From the IMG/VR virus record IMGVR_UViG_3300042453_000719, positions 1 to 27,885 of that record: a stretch of DNA of 27,885 nucleotides; one strand, 5' to 3'. This stretch comes from a virus. Under the pieces are notes generated by a model. That model had not been told where the DNA came from and did not search any database. It saw nothing but the letters and a program-made list of their open reading frames with translations. Numbering within the stretch: the first letter of the stretch is position 1; every line of letters begins with the position of its first letter. The position numbers and the translations under genes are program-made. Below are positions 7,102 to 14,075 of this stretch, one piece after another.

Positions 7102-8147
7102 TATGGGAGTGCAGTTACGTACTTCATGTTTTTGCGGCAATCCCAACAGTGATTGTCATCAGGCAGCCTCATATTCTGGAGCATGGCTCCAAGCTCCTCA
7201 CCGTATCTGGTAGCAGCAATATCTCTGGCAGCCACAATACCCTCAAAGGCATCGGCAGTTGCAAAAGGTTTCTGCCCTCTGTTGATCGTCACTGTGGTGT
7301 TTACCCTTTGATTAGGGCTCACTGTGAGTGCATAGTTGTAAATCTCAACCGCTGTGGCATAGGCTAAAGGTAAAGCCATCAGCCCACCGATGGAGCACAG
7401 CCACCCTTGCCTGTCACAATTTACATTGTAGTTAAGAGACATCCCTCCAGTGTACTTCTGATTCGATGAGCTCAATACATTGGTGCCATCAGTGGTGAGC
7501 TGAATCCCCACTGCATCCACAAATGGGCAGATGTGGCTTTCTCTGACACCACCACCACAGCTCATGCAAGCACCCTTCTTAGTGATAAACTTGGCAGCAT
7601 TCATGGTCATCTCATACACAATGGCAATGTCAAGCTTGCGCCTGGCTGATGTGAATGTCTTACCTAAAAATTGATCAAGGCCTCCCTCTGCATAAGTGAT
7701 GGTTTCAATCAGCTTGCCTGTGATCATATCAAATATCAGCACCGGCACATTGGTATTGGCAGCATCAATGGCAAGATTGATATCTGATAAATAAAAGTTT
7801 AAGAATGCCAAACTATTGGGATCAATCTTTAATCTGATTCCGGCATAGTTACCTGCACCAAGAGCAGTCTGCACATTGGCATAATTGGTCAGCACATGGC
7901 CCACCCTTTTGCCTTCGATCACAGTATCAGACTTCATCATTGGTGTGAGTCTGGTGAGCACATCAGATGACAGCTTGCGCCATGCAAAGGCCCTCTTATC
8001 TTCAAATAGCTGCTTTCCCTGATCGTACTGATCAGTGATGAGCTGCCCCAAAAATGTAGTGTTGATTCCAAGCTCATCAATGTATAAGCCTGTGGATGGT
8101 TCGGCTGCATCACAGCCTCTCAAGCCAAGTAAAGATTCAATGCACAT
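7101..8147 (-). CDS. Cysteine-rich virion protein of the head region, 348 aa
   Basis: I start at ATG 8147 (MCIESLLGLRGCDAAEPSTG); the longer frame from GTG 8186 would include the terminator and promoter. The protein is predicted mixed helix/strand. It carries several close cysteine pairs: C194-x2-C197 with C207 (KGACMSCGGG, HICPF), C244/C251, and C334-x2-C337 (HCWDC) near the C-terminus. These could bind zinc or form disulphides. It lies directly after the major capsid gene with its own -7 box 14 bases upstream, which implies high expression. A minor capsid, decoration or connector protein is likely; I do not recognise a named family. Confidence 0.7.
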   Translation of the reverse strand: MCIESLLGLRGCDAAEPSTGLYIDELGINTTFLGQLITDQYDQGKQLFEDKRAFAWRKLSSDVLTRLTPMMKSDTVIEGKRVGHVLTNYANVQTALGAGNYAGIRLKIDPNSLAFLNFYLSDINLAIDAANTNVPVLIFDMITGKLIETITYAEGGLDQFLGKTFTSARRKLDIAIVYEMTMNAAKFITKKGACMSCGGGVRESHICPFVDAVGIQLTTDGTNVLSSSNQKYTGGMSLNYNVNCDRQGWLCSIGGLMALPLAYATAVEIYNYALTVSPNQRVNTTVTINRGQKPFATADAFEGIVAARDIAATRYGEELGAMLQNMRLPDDNHCWDCRKNMKYVTALP

Positions 8148-8161
8148 CTGCTTGTTTTTTA

Positions 8162-8169
8162 CAAAGATA
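8162..8169 (-). promoter_or_regulatory. -7 box fused to the capsid terminator
   Basis: TATCTTTG begins inside the T run of the capsid terminator and lies 14 bases before ATG 8147. No TTG at the usual distance is visible because the hairpin occupies that place. The same terminator-then-box design occurs at 9448-9482 and 9362-9417. Confidence 0.55.
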
Positions 8170-8196
8170 AAAAAAAAGGGCCGCACATGGCAGCCC
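8169..8196 (-). terminator. Terminator of the major capsid gene
   Basis: On the minus strand GGGCTGC (8196-8190), loop CATGT, GCGGCCC (8184-8178) forms a 7-pair stem with one G-T pair, followed directly by nine T. It lies 24 bases past the capsid stop. Confidence 0.8.
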
Positions 8197-8219
8197 TCTT
8201 TTTAGTTAATCAATCACCC

Positions 8220-9263
8220 CTATGGATTAACAATGCTTACGCAATTCACATAGTTCACACCTGCGAATTTATCAGCAGCCTCATAGATGTCAGTTGGCAA
8301 TGTTACGATCTTACCAGTTGTAGTCAATACAATTGATAAGTTGCCACAGTCATCTTTCATGGTAAGATCAACAGGTACTCCTGCCGGTGTAAACACCAAA
8401 GTCTTAGAGTAGTTGCTTCCTGCCACTGGAGTGATGCCAGTATTCCAATCAGCTAAGTTGAAAGATAGCCACTGGATTGCTCCTGCTGTGGTCACCAATG
8501 CCTTAGACTGAGATCCCTGAGCAGCAGCCAAACGTGCATCGTAAGCAAATCCAAAGCCGTTTTGCTGAGTGATGGCAAGAAGATCAAGGCCATACTGTGA
8601 GCAGCAGCCTGCTGCCATTGCATTAGCATAACGCTGCATGGCAGCACCACCAAATGCCACAGGAGCACCAGGATAGTTGGCCATACGAGTTGCCTGCTGA
8701 ATGTCAGCAATTGCAAATGGATTAGGCTCAGTTGTGCCGTTCATGGTAGCAATCTGCAAGCAGTCAGAAGATACAGTGTAGAAATCTTCTACATCAGTAC
8801 CCCATGCACCAGTCTCAGCAACAGCTTGAGTGGCAGCAGCAGAGGCAACCTTGCGATCAATCACATCCATCAAGCGCATAACTGACTCAAGTACATATCG
8901 AGAATTCTCCTGGCAGTGACGTGCGATATCAGCAGCATTGATAAGCTGTGATGCAACATAAGTATCAGTGGTGTCCACAGTGTAGGTGGTAGTGCTGTCA
9001 CCGTATGTGTTTTCAGAAGTACATGTAAGGATGTCACCACCCTCAGTCACTTCTGTCTCAGGCAAACGCTGAATCCAACGTGCTTGAACGGTCTTAAGTT
9101 TACCACCGCCTGGAGATACCTCAGTGCGGATAAGTTTTGAATTTTCTGGTGAAAGCAAAAACTCCAAAAATGGAAGCTGCTCTCTTTGGCCCACTTCAAT
9201 GAAGAGCTCAGATAATGACATCTGAACATTAGGGCATTCTGAAAGAATACGTGAAATTGACAT
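8220..9263 (-). CDS. Major capsid protein candidate, 347 aa
   Basis: I start at ATG 9263 (MSISRILSECPNVQMSLSEL); the frame extends to 9326, but that part would contain the leader hairpin. Length, place after a scaffold-like gene, isolation between a strong promoter array and a strong terminator, and even, soluble composition all fit the main head protein, presumably of HK97 fold. Visible parts include an N-terminal helix region, an E-loop-like strand region (KLKTVQARWIQRLPETEVTE), a long helix with a basic Arg-rich part (QENSRYVLESVMRLMDVIDR) and a C-terminal strand domain. Eight cysteines are unusual for a capsid protein. Identity is inferred from context, as I do not recognise the sequence itself. 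Confidence 0.75.
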   Translation of the reverse strand: MSISRILSECPNVQMSLSELFIEVGQREQLPFLEFLLSPENSKLIRTEVSPGGGKLKTVQARWIQRLPETEVTEGGDILTCTSENTYGDSTTTYTVDTTDTYVASQLINAADIARHCQENSRYVLESVMRLMDVIDRKVASAAATQAVAETGAWGTDVEDFYTVSSDCLQIATMNGTTEPNPFAIADIQQATRMANYPGAPVAFGGAAMQRYANAMAAGCCSQYGLDLLAITQQNGFGFAYDARLAAAQGSQSKALVTTAGAIQWLSFNLADWNTGITPVAGSNYSKTLVFTPAGVPVDLTMKDDCGNLSIVLTTTGKIVTLPTDIYEAADKFAGVNYVNCVSIVNP

Positions 9264-9284
9264 AGTTAAAATGTAAATGGTTTG

Positions 9285-9307
9285 CCTTAGATTATTAGGC
9301 TCTAAGG
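9285..9307 (-). promoter_or_regulatory. Hairpin in the capsid mRNA leader
   Basis: Arms CCTTAGA and TCTAAGG pair perfectly over 7 bases around a 9-base loop, 22 bases before the capsid ATG. The leader from the 9362 promoter is about 93 bases. With no T run after it, the hairpin is more likely a stabiliser or translation control element than a terminator. Confidence 0.5.
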
Positions 9308-9361
9308 TTCTGCCTACATTGCACAATTAAGTGGGTGCTCACTACATCATCACAGATGGCA

Positions 9362-9394
9362 CAAAGATAATAAATAAATCAATCAAAAAAGCAA
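9362..9394 (-). promoter_or_regulatory. Capsid-proximal promoter (P3 of the array)
   Basis: TTG (9394-9392), 22 bases, then TATCTTTG (9369-9362), extended to TTATTATCTTTGTGC. It lies directly after the T run of the terminator at 9385-9417 and shares the 15-base extended box with P2 at 9448-9455, which suggests duplication. Confidence 0.75.
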
Positions 9395-9417
9395 GGGCCT
9401 GCATCACTGCAAGCCCT
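9385..9417 (-). terminator. Hairpin terminator between P2 and P3
   Basis: On the minus strand AGGGCTTGCA (9417-9408), loop GTGA, TGCAGGCCCT (9403-9394) gives ten pairs with one G-T, then TTGC and six T. It would end a transcript from the P2 box after about 58 bases, with no gene between. Confidence 0.75.
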
Positions 9418-9447
9418 AATCCCTAAACTATGATTGAATCAGATGCA

Positions 9448-9455
9448 CAAAGATA
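9448..9455 (-). promoter_or_regulatory. Middle promoter of the array (P2)
   Basis: Extended box TTATTATCTTTGTGC, identical over 15 bases to P3. The nearest TTG is only 14 bases upstream, inside the hairpin, so the -33 part is poor. It starts in the T run of the terminator at 9458-9482. Confidence 0.6.
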
Positions 9456-9457
9456 AT

Positions 9458-9482
9458 AAAAAAAGCCTGCAATGAAGCAGGC
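9458..9482 (-). terminator. Hairpin terminator between P1 and P2
   Basis: On the minus strand GCCTGC (9482-9477), loop TTCATT, GCAGGC (9470-9465), then seven T. It lies about 42 bases past the stop of the 9524-9796 gene and also about 53 bases after the expected start from the P1 box. Confidence 0.8.
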
Positions 9483-9515
9483 CTTTCAAACACAAAGAAT
9501 GACTAATACACTTTA

Positions 9516-9546
9516 CAAAGATATTAAGGCAGGTCAATTTTTCCAA
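9516..9546 (-). promoter_or_regulatory. Upstream promoter of the array (P1)
   Basis: TTG (9546-9544; TTTG if one base more is counted), 20 bases, then TATCTTTG (9523-9516). The box starts right at the stop codon of the 9524-9796 gene. There is no gene between it and the next terminator, so its product would be a short RNA of about 53 bases unless read-through occurs. Confidence 0.6.
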
Positions 9547-9796
9547 AAAAAGGTTTGTCACTTACAGACCGCCTACCTTCACAGCTCCACAATTGACGAG
9601 CCCACCAATTGGCAGAGCCCCTTGGTGAAGGGATGCCTGCACTTCTGGCACAGTAAGAATTACCTGCATCAGTGCCGGGATTTATACGGTAGCCAGAAGC
9701 TCCAAAGTGAATCTCATTGCCATCATCATCAACGGCCTTGTACTTCTTGCCGTCCCGATCTGAGGCCGTTACATTGTAACCTTCATAAATTGGCAT
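9524..9796 (-). CDS. Small phage protein with GASGY/YCARS/WSCEG motifs, 90 aa
   Basis: The product begins MPIYEGYNVTASDRDGKKYK. The second half carries FGASGYRINPGT, GNSYCARSAGI and WWARQLWSCEGRRS. I recall this GxxGY-PGT-YCARS-LWxCxG pattern from a widespread small protein of phages and large viruses, often near head genes, but its function is not established and I cannot name the family surely. Two cysteines and the many aromatic and basic residues suggest a compact fold, perhaps nucleic-acid or metal binding. The start overlaps the previous gene by 14 bases in another frame. It is the last gene before the capsid promoter array. Confidence 0.7.
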   Translation of the reverse strand: MPIYEGYNVTASDRDGKKYKAVDDDGNEIHFGASGYRINPGTDAGNSYCARSAGIPSPRGSANWWARQLWSCEGRRSVSDKPFFGKIDLP

Positions 9797-9941
9797 GGCT
9801 ATTATTTATTTTATTATCCAAATATACCAATACAATCTCAAGTGCCCTGGTTAAATCATTGGCAGGCACCTGTTCTCCACTCTTGCCAGTCCTCCATTCG
9901 GAGTGCTGCTTGAGGATTTTAAATGCTTGCCTGATTGTCAT
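9783..9941 (-). CDS. Small helical phage protein, 52 aa
   Basis: ATG 9941 overlaps the scaffold stop as ATGA, and the frame ends at TGA 9785-9783. The product begins MTIRQAFKILKQHSEWRTGK, with a second helix TRALEIVLVYLDNKIN. Small proteins with an LKQHxEWRxG start and a following A/L-rich helix are common in phage genomes as unassigned genes. The overlaps on both sides (4 bases upstream, 14 downstream) support that it is translated. Function unknown. Confidence 0.65.
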   Translation of the reverse strand: MTIRQAFKILKQHSEWRTGKSGEQVPANDLTRALEIVLVYLDNKINNSHANL

Positions 9942-10762
9942 TTGCTGAAAAATCTTGGATTAATACCTCTGATTTTTTTATCTGTTTGCGGCTCAAGCTG
10001 TGGGATCACAGGGCTGCCAGGTCTGACCACTCTTTGGCCGGCTGTTGGGTTCTTCATAACAATCCCTGCTGCTGTGGCCTCTTGCAAGAGCACATCAGAT
10101 AAATTCAAGAATGATCCTGCTTTCTCTTTTGACTTTAAACGCTCTCCACTTTTACGGTCCTTCACATACACATTGCCATCCTCTTCTAAGTCAATGGCAT
10201 ACTTCTCACCAATGGTGGCCTTGAATCCCTTAATGGTAAACTCATTAACTGATGGATCAAGCTTGATTGAGGATAGTTCTTTTTCAAATGTGTGGTTTAT
10301 TTTAGATTGCTTCTGCTCCTCTGCAATCTTGATCTTGAATTGCTCAAATTGGGTGATGGCTTCTTGCCTCGCACCATCCACTTCATTCACCTTTTTTTCA
10401 AGGGACTTATATTTTTTCTCCCACTCCTTCACAAGCTCCTCAGAGCCTGACTTATCAGCACGCTGCTGCCACTCCTCTTGCATCTTCTCATAATTATCTC
10501 TTGCCTTTTCAGAGGCCATCCGTAGTACATCCTGTGCCTTTTTATCTTTAAAATCATCCTCAGTAAGGGTCACTCCAAAGGGCTCAAATGCTCTCTTGGC
10601 TACATGGGCAATGGTGCCATTGATCTTGCCAATCTTGTCATTTAGCTCCTTGCTATTGACCCAATTCTCCTGGAATTTCTCCTTTGCCTCCTCGAGGCTT
10701 TCTGTTTCGTTTAGGTTTAGGAAGTTCACCAGTTCCAGTGCTTCCTCCGGTTTGATTGCCAT
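9938..10762 (-). CDS. Capsid scaffolding protein candidate
   Basis: This 274-residue, highly charged protein has a central coiled-coil stretch (about 75-175; EEWQQRADKSGSEELVKEWE and on), a mixed region and a basic C-terminus (GINPRFFSK). Very high Glu/Lys content, long helices and place between the portal/MuF genes and the capsid gene are typical of phage scaffolds such as gp20-type minor structural proteins, which guide shell assembly and are then removed. The basic tail would bind the capsid protein. No protease is visible in the window, so whether it is cleaved or leaves intact is open. The start at 10762 lies inside the previous gene by 110 bases, but a stop just upstream in this frame rules out a longer start. 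Confidence 0.75.
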   Translation of the reverse strand: MAIKPEEALELVNFLNLNETESLEEAKEKFQENWVNSKELNDKIGKINGTIAHVAKRAFEPFGVTLTEDDFKDKKAQDVLRMASEKARDNYEKMQEEWQQRADKSGSEELVKEWEKKYKSLEKKVNEVDGARQEAITQFEQFKIKIAEEQKQSKINHTFEKELSSIKLDPSVNEFTIKGFKATIGEKYAIDLEEDGNVYVKDRKSGERLKSKEKAGSFLNLSDVLLQEATAAGIVMKNPTAGQRVVRPGSPVIPQLEPQTDKKIRGINPRFFSK

Positions 10763-10883
10763 AAATTATAGGTGTGTTAATTGGTTGCAGTTTTAACTCC
10801 CTGGCCCCTTTCTTAAATAGCGATTGAGCCACCACATCGGAGGCCTTGATGATCTTGCCATCTGAAAGGATCAGGTATCTCAT
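10653..10883 (-). CDS. Small protein overlapping the scaffold start, 76 aa, predicted leaderless
   Basis: The product begins MRYLILSDGKIIKASDVVAQ, then a helix (SLFKKGARELKLQP), and ends in a basic, Gly/Pro-rich tail (LPKPKRNRKPRGGKGEIPG). Its ATG lies four bases after a perfect TATCTTTG with TTG 20 bases before it, so it is the first gene of the scaffold-capsid transcription unit. The last 110 bases overlap the scaffold gene in another frame. That overlap is far longer than elsewhere in the window; either the tail is real overprinting, or the gene mainly serves to carry ribosomes to the scaffold start. No family recognised. Confidence 0.6.
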   Translation of the reverse strand: MRYLILSDGKIIKASDVVAQSLFKKGARELKLQPINTPIIYGNQTGGSTGTGELPKPKRNRKPRGGKGEIPGELGQ

Positions 10884-10887
10884 GCCA

Positions 10888-10918
10888 CAAAGATAATGTA
10901 TTGTAAATTCAAAAGCAA
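10888..10918 (-). promoter_or_regulatory. Promoter of the scaffold-capsid unit
   Basis: TTG (10918-10916), 20 bases, TATCTTTG (10895-10888), then TGGC and ATG. Both boxes match the Bacteroidota consensus, with the start codon where transcription should begin. It is divergent from the rightward promoter at 10984-11013. Confidence 0.8.
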
Positions 10919-10983
10919 TGTAAAATTATAACCTACATTTTCAGTTACTTATATTTTTTTTTGCTCTTTTATTTGATTAGGTA

Positions 10984-11013
10984 TTGCACATTCAAATAAT
11001 GTTTGTACATTTG
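10984..11013 (+). promoter_or_regulatory. Rightward promoter of the single plus-strand gene
   Basis: TTG (10984-10986), 19 bases, TACATTTG (11006-11013) fits TTG-N17-23-TAnnTTTG. The ATG follows 28 bases after the box. It is the only clear plus-strand promoter seen. Confidence 0.7.
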
Positions 11014-11041
11014 TCAAACAAAACAACGAAACATAAACGCC

Positions 11042-11236
11042 ATGACAACTGAACAATTCACACAAATCGCAACCGAAAGAATTAGCGTAATAGCTACTAA
11101 CGAGCTAATGACCGAAATTAAAAAATTAACCTTAGACCATTCAGACGCAGCTAATATGGTTTGGGATGTAGCAATGAATATTTTAATGGAGCGTATTTCA
11201 GAAACCGAATATATTGATTTTTGCAATAGCTTATAA
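11042..11236 (+). CDS. Lone rightward gene in the head module (moron-like), 64 aa
   Basis: I start at ATG 11042 (MTTEQFTQIATERISVIATN); the longer frame from 11003 would begin inside the -7 box. The protein is acidic and predicted nearly all helical, with one cysteine near its end (FCNSL), no membrane segment and no motif I know. Its DNA is visibly more AT-rich than the flanking genes. It has its own promoter and a strong terminator and runs against all its neighbours, between the MuF-like gene and the scaffold unit. This is the usual look of a moron, an independently expressed gene picked up by the phage, often acting on the host. Function unknown; defence, exclusion or regulation are all possible. 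Confidence 0.8.
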   Translation: MTTEQFTQIATERISVIATNELMTEIKKLTLDHSDAANMVWDVAMNILMERISETEYIDFCNSL

Positions 11237-11242
11237 ACCAAC

Positions 11243-11267
11243 AGGGCGGCTAACCACCGCCCTTTTT
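11243..11267 (+). terminator. Terminator of the rightward gene
   Basis: AGGGCGG (11243-11249), loop CTAACCA, CCGCCCT (11257-11263) with seven pairs, then TTTT and AT-rich sequence. It begins 7 bases past the stop. The same hairpin could weakly end leftward transcription from the MuF-like gene, which stops at 11270. Confidence 0.85.
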
Positions 11268-11269
11268 AT

Positions 11270-12181
11270 TTAATCAATATACCCCTCAGCCCTTGCCCTT
11301 GCCTTAACGGTATCGGGCACCTTGTTATCTGGCACCGGCACAAGGTAGTGCCTGCAATTCCATCCACCCACTAATGTAAAAATTGATTTACTATCTGTGC
11401 CATCTATGCGACCGGCCCATGTGCCATCTTTAATGTCATTGATGCCTCCGCTATTCTTGCCATCACCCCATGCCTCAATCTCTTTCTTGTGGAAGATCTT
11501 ATCTTCTCTGTGCTTGCAGAACGGCCTTGTTGTATCAATCTCCCCACCAAGATATTCAAACCACTCAAGCCCAAGCTCATCATTAATGGCTGCTGAGTAG
11601 CTGCGATCTGCCACCGCCTGAGCAGTGGTGGCTGTGGTCTTTATGTTAGCAAGCAGCCTGCCATCAGTGGTGTCAGTTCCTTCGACTAATCCCTCCAATG
11701 TCTTAACGGCTTCCCTTAGCGGAGCCCTTGCTGCAATGTTGGTGGTGAGCTGCTCTAAGAATGGCTGAGTGAATCTCTGATCAAGGCCTGCGCCAAAGAA
11801 GGTATTGATGGCATTCTGCTTGGATATCTGGAGCAGTTGCTTCTGCACTGCTGTTGGCTCAAAGGATGCCTCAAACTTTTGCGCAATCTCAGTGGATAGC
11901 TGCACCCCTGCATCAATGGAATCCAAGAAGTCCTTAACAGCAGCCCGATATTCACCACCAGCCAATACCTTCTTGAGCTCATCTGCTATCTCTCCAATTC
12001 TTGCAATGTTGCCCTCGGTTTGTTCAATGTTGCCTGATGCATCCACATCCATCTCATCAAGCAGTGGCCGGATCTTCTTCCATGCCTCTGCCTGAGTCTT
12101 TATGGCAGCAGTCTCAAGCCTCTTTGGTACTTCCTCAAAGAGTCTTATTTTTTCTTTTACCAGTTGATCAAATGATGCCAT
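11270..12181 (-). CDS. MuF-like head morphogenesis protein
   Basis: This 303-residue protein has a helical N-terminal two thirds and a C-terminal MuF-type domain. The domain carries DTTRPFCKHREDKIFHKKEI (Cys222, His224) and WNCRHYLVPVPD (Cys276, His278), the C-H...NCRH arrangement seen in SPP1 gp7/Mu gpF relatives. Such proteins are minor head components that bind the portal and may travel with or touch the packaged DNA; some carry C-terminal toxins, but here the protein ends right after the MuF part, so none is present. It overlaps the portal gene by 14 bases, the standard portal-MuF pairing. Confidence 0.85.
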   Translation of the reverse strand: MASFDQLVKEKIRLFEEVPKRLETAAIKTQAEAWKKIRPLLDEMDVDASGNIEQTEGNIARIGEIADELKKVLAGGEYRAAVKDFLDSIDAGVQLSTEIAQKFEASFEPTAVQKQLLQISKQNAINTFFGAGLDQRFTQPFLEQLTTNIAARAPLREAVKTLEGLVEGTDTTDGRLLANIKTTATTAQAVADRSYSAAINDELGLEWFEYLGGEIDTTRPFCKHREDKIFHKKEIEAWGDGKNSGGINDIKDGTWAGRIDGTDSKSIFTLVGGWNCRHYLVPVPDNKVPDTVKARARAEGYID

Positions 12182-14075
12182 TCAATAACTCTTGCTGTGC
12201 CTGCTGTATTGGATCAAGCTGCTCTCTCACCTTATCCGCTGCGATACGTCTAAGTGCAATCACCTGATCTTGGAAGGGAAGATCAATAAATCTCTGTGCA
12301 TCCTCTGTTGGTATGTGGTTTCTGATAAGCTCCATGATTAGCTGTGGTGCTGAGTGATGGAGTACATCCTGCCACTTCTCAACCGTACCATTGGCAATCC
12401 TTGCCACGATATCCGCACTATTCATCAGCAGCAGCTCATCAGTGTTAATGATCAGATCATAGATTGCAGATGTTTCCTCATCAGTGTAATGGATAGCCCG
12501 GATATAATTGTAAACATTGGAGAATGTAATTGATGGAGGCACCCCTGCCTTTACACCTTCAGCAATAATTGCAAGGTAGTCTGATGGTGTGCTAATGTCG
12601 AATGATGTCGGATAAACTAAATTGACACCGCCAAAGAATTCACCATACCTCATCCGCCCCATTGTCACTAAGCAGAACTCATAAAGATTAAATATCTGAT
12701 CAGATACCGGCTTGATAAAGGCATACAGTGCCCTCAATTTATTCAATGATCCTGTGGCAGTTGATGCCTCTCCAATGGTTCCTGACTCATCAGATGCAGG
12801 CAGGTGCAATATTCTCCTTGCCTTGCTCATCTGCTGCTCAATCTCTGTGCGCAAAAAGTTCAATGTGTCCATTGGTGGACTCACAAACTTCAAGTATTCA
12901 CCAGACAGGCTGCTGTCTCCTTCTGACAATGATGTCTTAGGCTTGATCAACAGCATCCCTGTTGGTGAGAATCTGCTCTTAACACCTGAGCCATTACAGC
13001 TCTGGCAGCTCCGATATCCTCCATTGATTGGATCAAAGATGCGCCCATCTTGGCACTTATTCCCTTCCCGATCCATAAACTCACAGATCTCACCTAATGC
13101 CACCATGAAAGGGAAGGCACTTGTGGCCTTGCTGATCTGAAGGTATGACTCATCAAGAATTACCTGATCAAGCAATGGCACTGCTGTGATGAAAGGACTC
13201 TGGAAGGCAATCTCACCGCCCACCATTTGAGGCATCCCCTCAAGCTTGTGGCATGGCACATATCCAAGGTTATGGCTGAAGTAAAGCACAGGCTCACTGA
13301 ACTCAAGCTCTGACTTCTTGCCTACCTGGTAAATTTTCCAGATATTCATGTCATCATAAATCTCAAGCACAATGCCTGCCTTCTCCATCTTGCTGCCCAC
13401 CTTAACATCTGATCTGTCATCAGTGATCACCATGTAATACTCACCATACTTCTGCCCCACAATTGACTTGCATGAATAGTATTCCGGCATTGGCCTGATT
13501 AGCTCATTAGATACTATCTCCTCACCTTCCTCGTCAATTACGGTGTCAATATCTTCCGGCTCAATTGCAATAATACCATTGGGATCAATGAGCTTTAATG
13601 TAGGCACCATGCTCTTCATGAACATTTCAAGTGAGCCAAATCTTTCAATCTCTGAATTGACAAATCTTTGGAATGTGTCCTCTCCAAAAATTGGCTCAAG
13701 CTCCTCATTGTACCTGATGCTCCAATTCTGATCAGCAAAGGCCCGGCTGATGGTGGCCTTGAAGTCCTCAAATATGCTCAATGTGGTAGGCTTATAATTA
13801 GCCTTTATGTATTCAGCCTGTGCATCGGTTTGGTTTGGAGCCCTCACATTCAATAGGTGTGCAGGGTAAATGTCAGGCCGGGTGTGCGGCAAGATGCTAT
13901 CATACATCTTAGCGGCATAGTTGTAACCCGGCCAATACTCAGGATATTGACTTACTCCAGTGCGTTCCTTGGTTATTGGATTGACAGGAGTCCTTGCAGA
14001 TGCAGCCTCCCACCCTTTGTGCAGGGCAGAAAACTTGCGCACAATCTTGTCAATCTCCTCAATACTTAGTGCCAT
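12168..14075 (-). CDS. Portal protein with inserted four-cysteine segment
   Basis: At 635 residues this is the size of a large phage portal, the dodecameric ring at the head vertex through which DNA passes. The N-terminal part, the strand-rich middle (LYFSHNLGYVPCHKLEG) and the helical part with LDQVILDESYLQISKA and TLNFLRTEIEQQMSKARRIL resemble portals of Bacteroidota phages. Residues 331-360 carry a likely zinc site, C331-x9-C341-x15-C357-x2-C360, ending in SCQSCNGSG. The C-terminal 100 residues are helical and polar (crown-like). The MuF-like gene follows directly. Position and neighbours make the call strong, while the cysteine segment's role is unknown. Confidence 0.85.
   Translation of the reverse strand: MALSIEEIDKIVRKFSALHKGWEAASARTPVNPITKERTGVSQYPEYWPGYNYAAKMYDSILPHTRPDIYPAHLLNVRAPNQTDAQAEYIKANYKPTTLSIFEDFKATISRAFADQNWSIRYNEELEPIFGEDTFQRFVNSEIERFGSLEMFMKSMVPTLKLIDPNGIIAIEPEDIDTVIDEEGEEIVSNELIRPMPEYYSCKSIVGQKYGEYYMVITDDRSDVKVGSKMEKAGIVLEIYDDMNIWKIYQVGKKSELEFSEPVLYFSHNLGYVPCHKLEGMPQMVGGEIAFQSPFITAVPLLDQVILDESYLQISKATSAFPFMVALGEICEFMDREGNKCQDGRIFDPINGGYRSCQSCNGSGVKSRFSPTGMLLIKPKTSLSEGDSSLSGEYLKFVSPPMDTLNFLRTEIEQQMSKARRILHLPASDESGTIGEASTATGSLNKLRALYAFIKPVSDQIFNLYEFCLVTMGRMRYGEFFGGVNLVYPTSFDISTPSDYLAIIAEGVKAGVPPSITFSNVYNYIRAIHYTDEETSAIYDLIINTDELLLMNSADIVARIANGTVEKWQDVLHHSAPQLIMELIRNHIPTEDAQRFIDLPFQDQVIALRRIAADKVREQLDPIQQAQQELLNGII

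Noticed and set aside
8148-8186. Upstream GTG start extending the 348-aa virion protein
   Set aside because: The added codons would consist of the capsid terminator and the -7 box itself, including a poly-Phe run.
9472-9948. Plus-strand 158-codon frame
   Set aside because: It starts inside a minus-strand terminator and runs opposite two better-supported small genes; composition (Cys/His/Leu-rich) is that of an antisense shadow.
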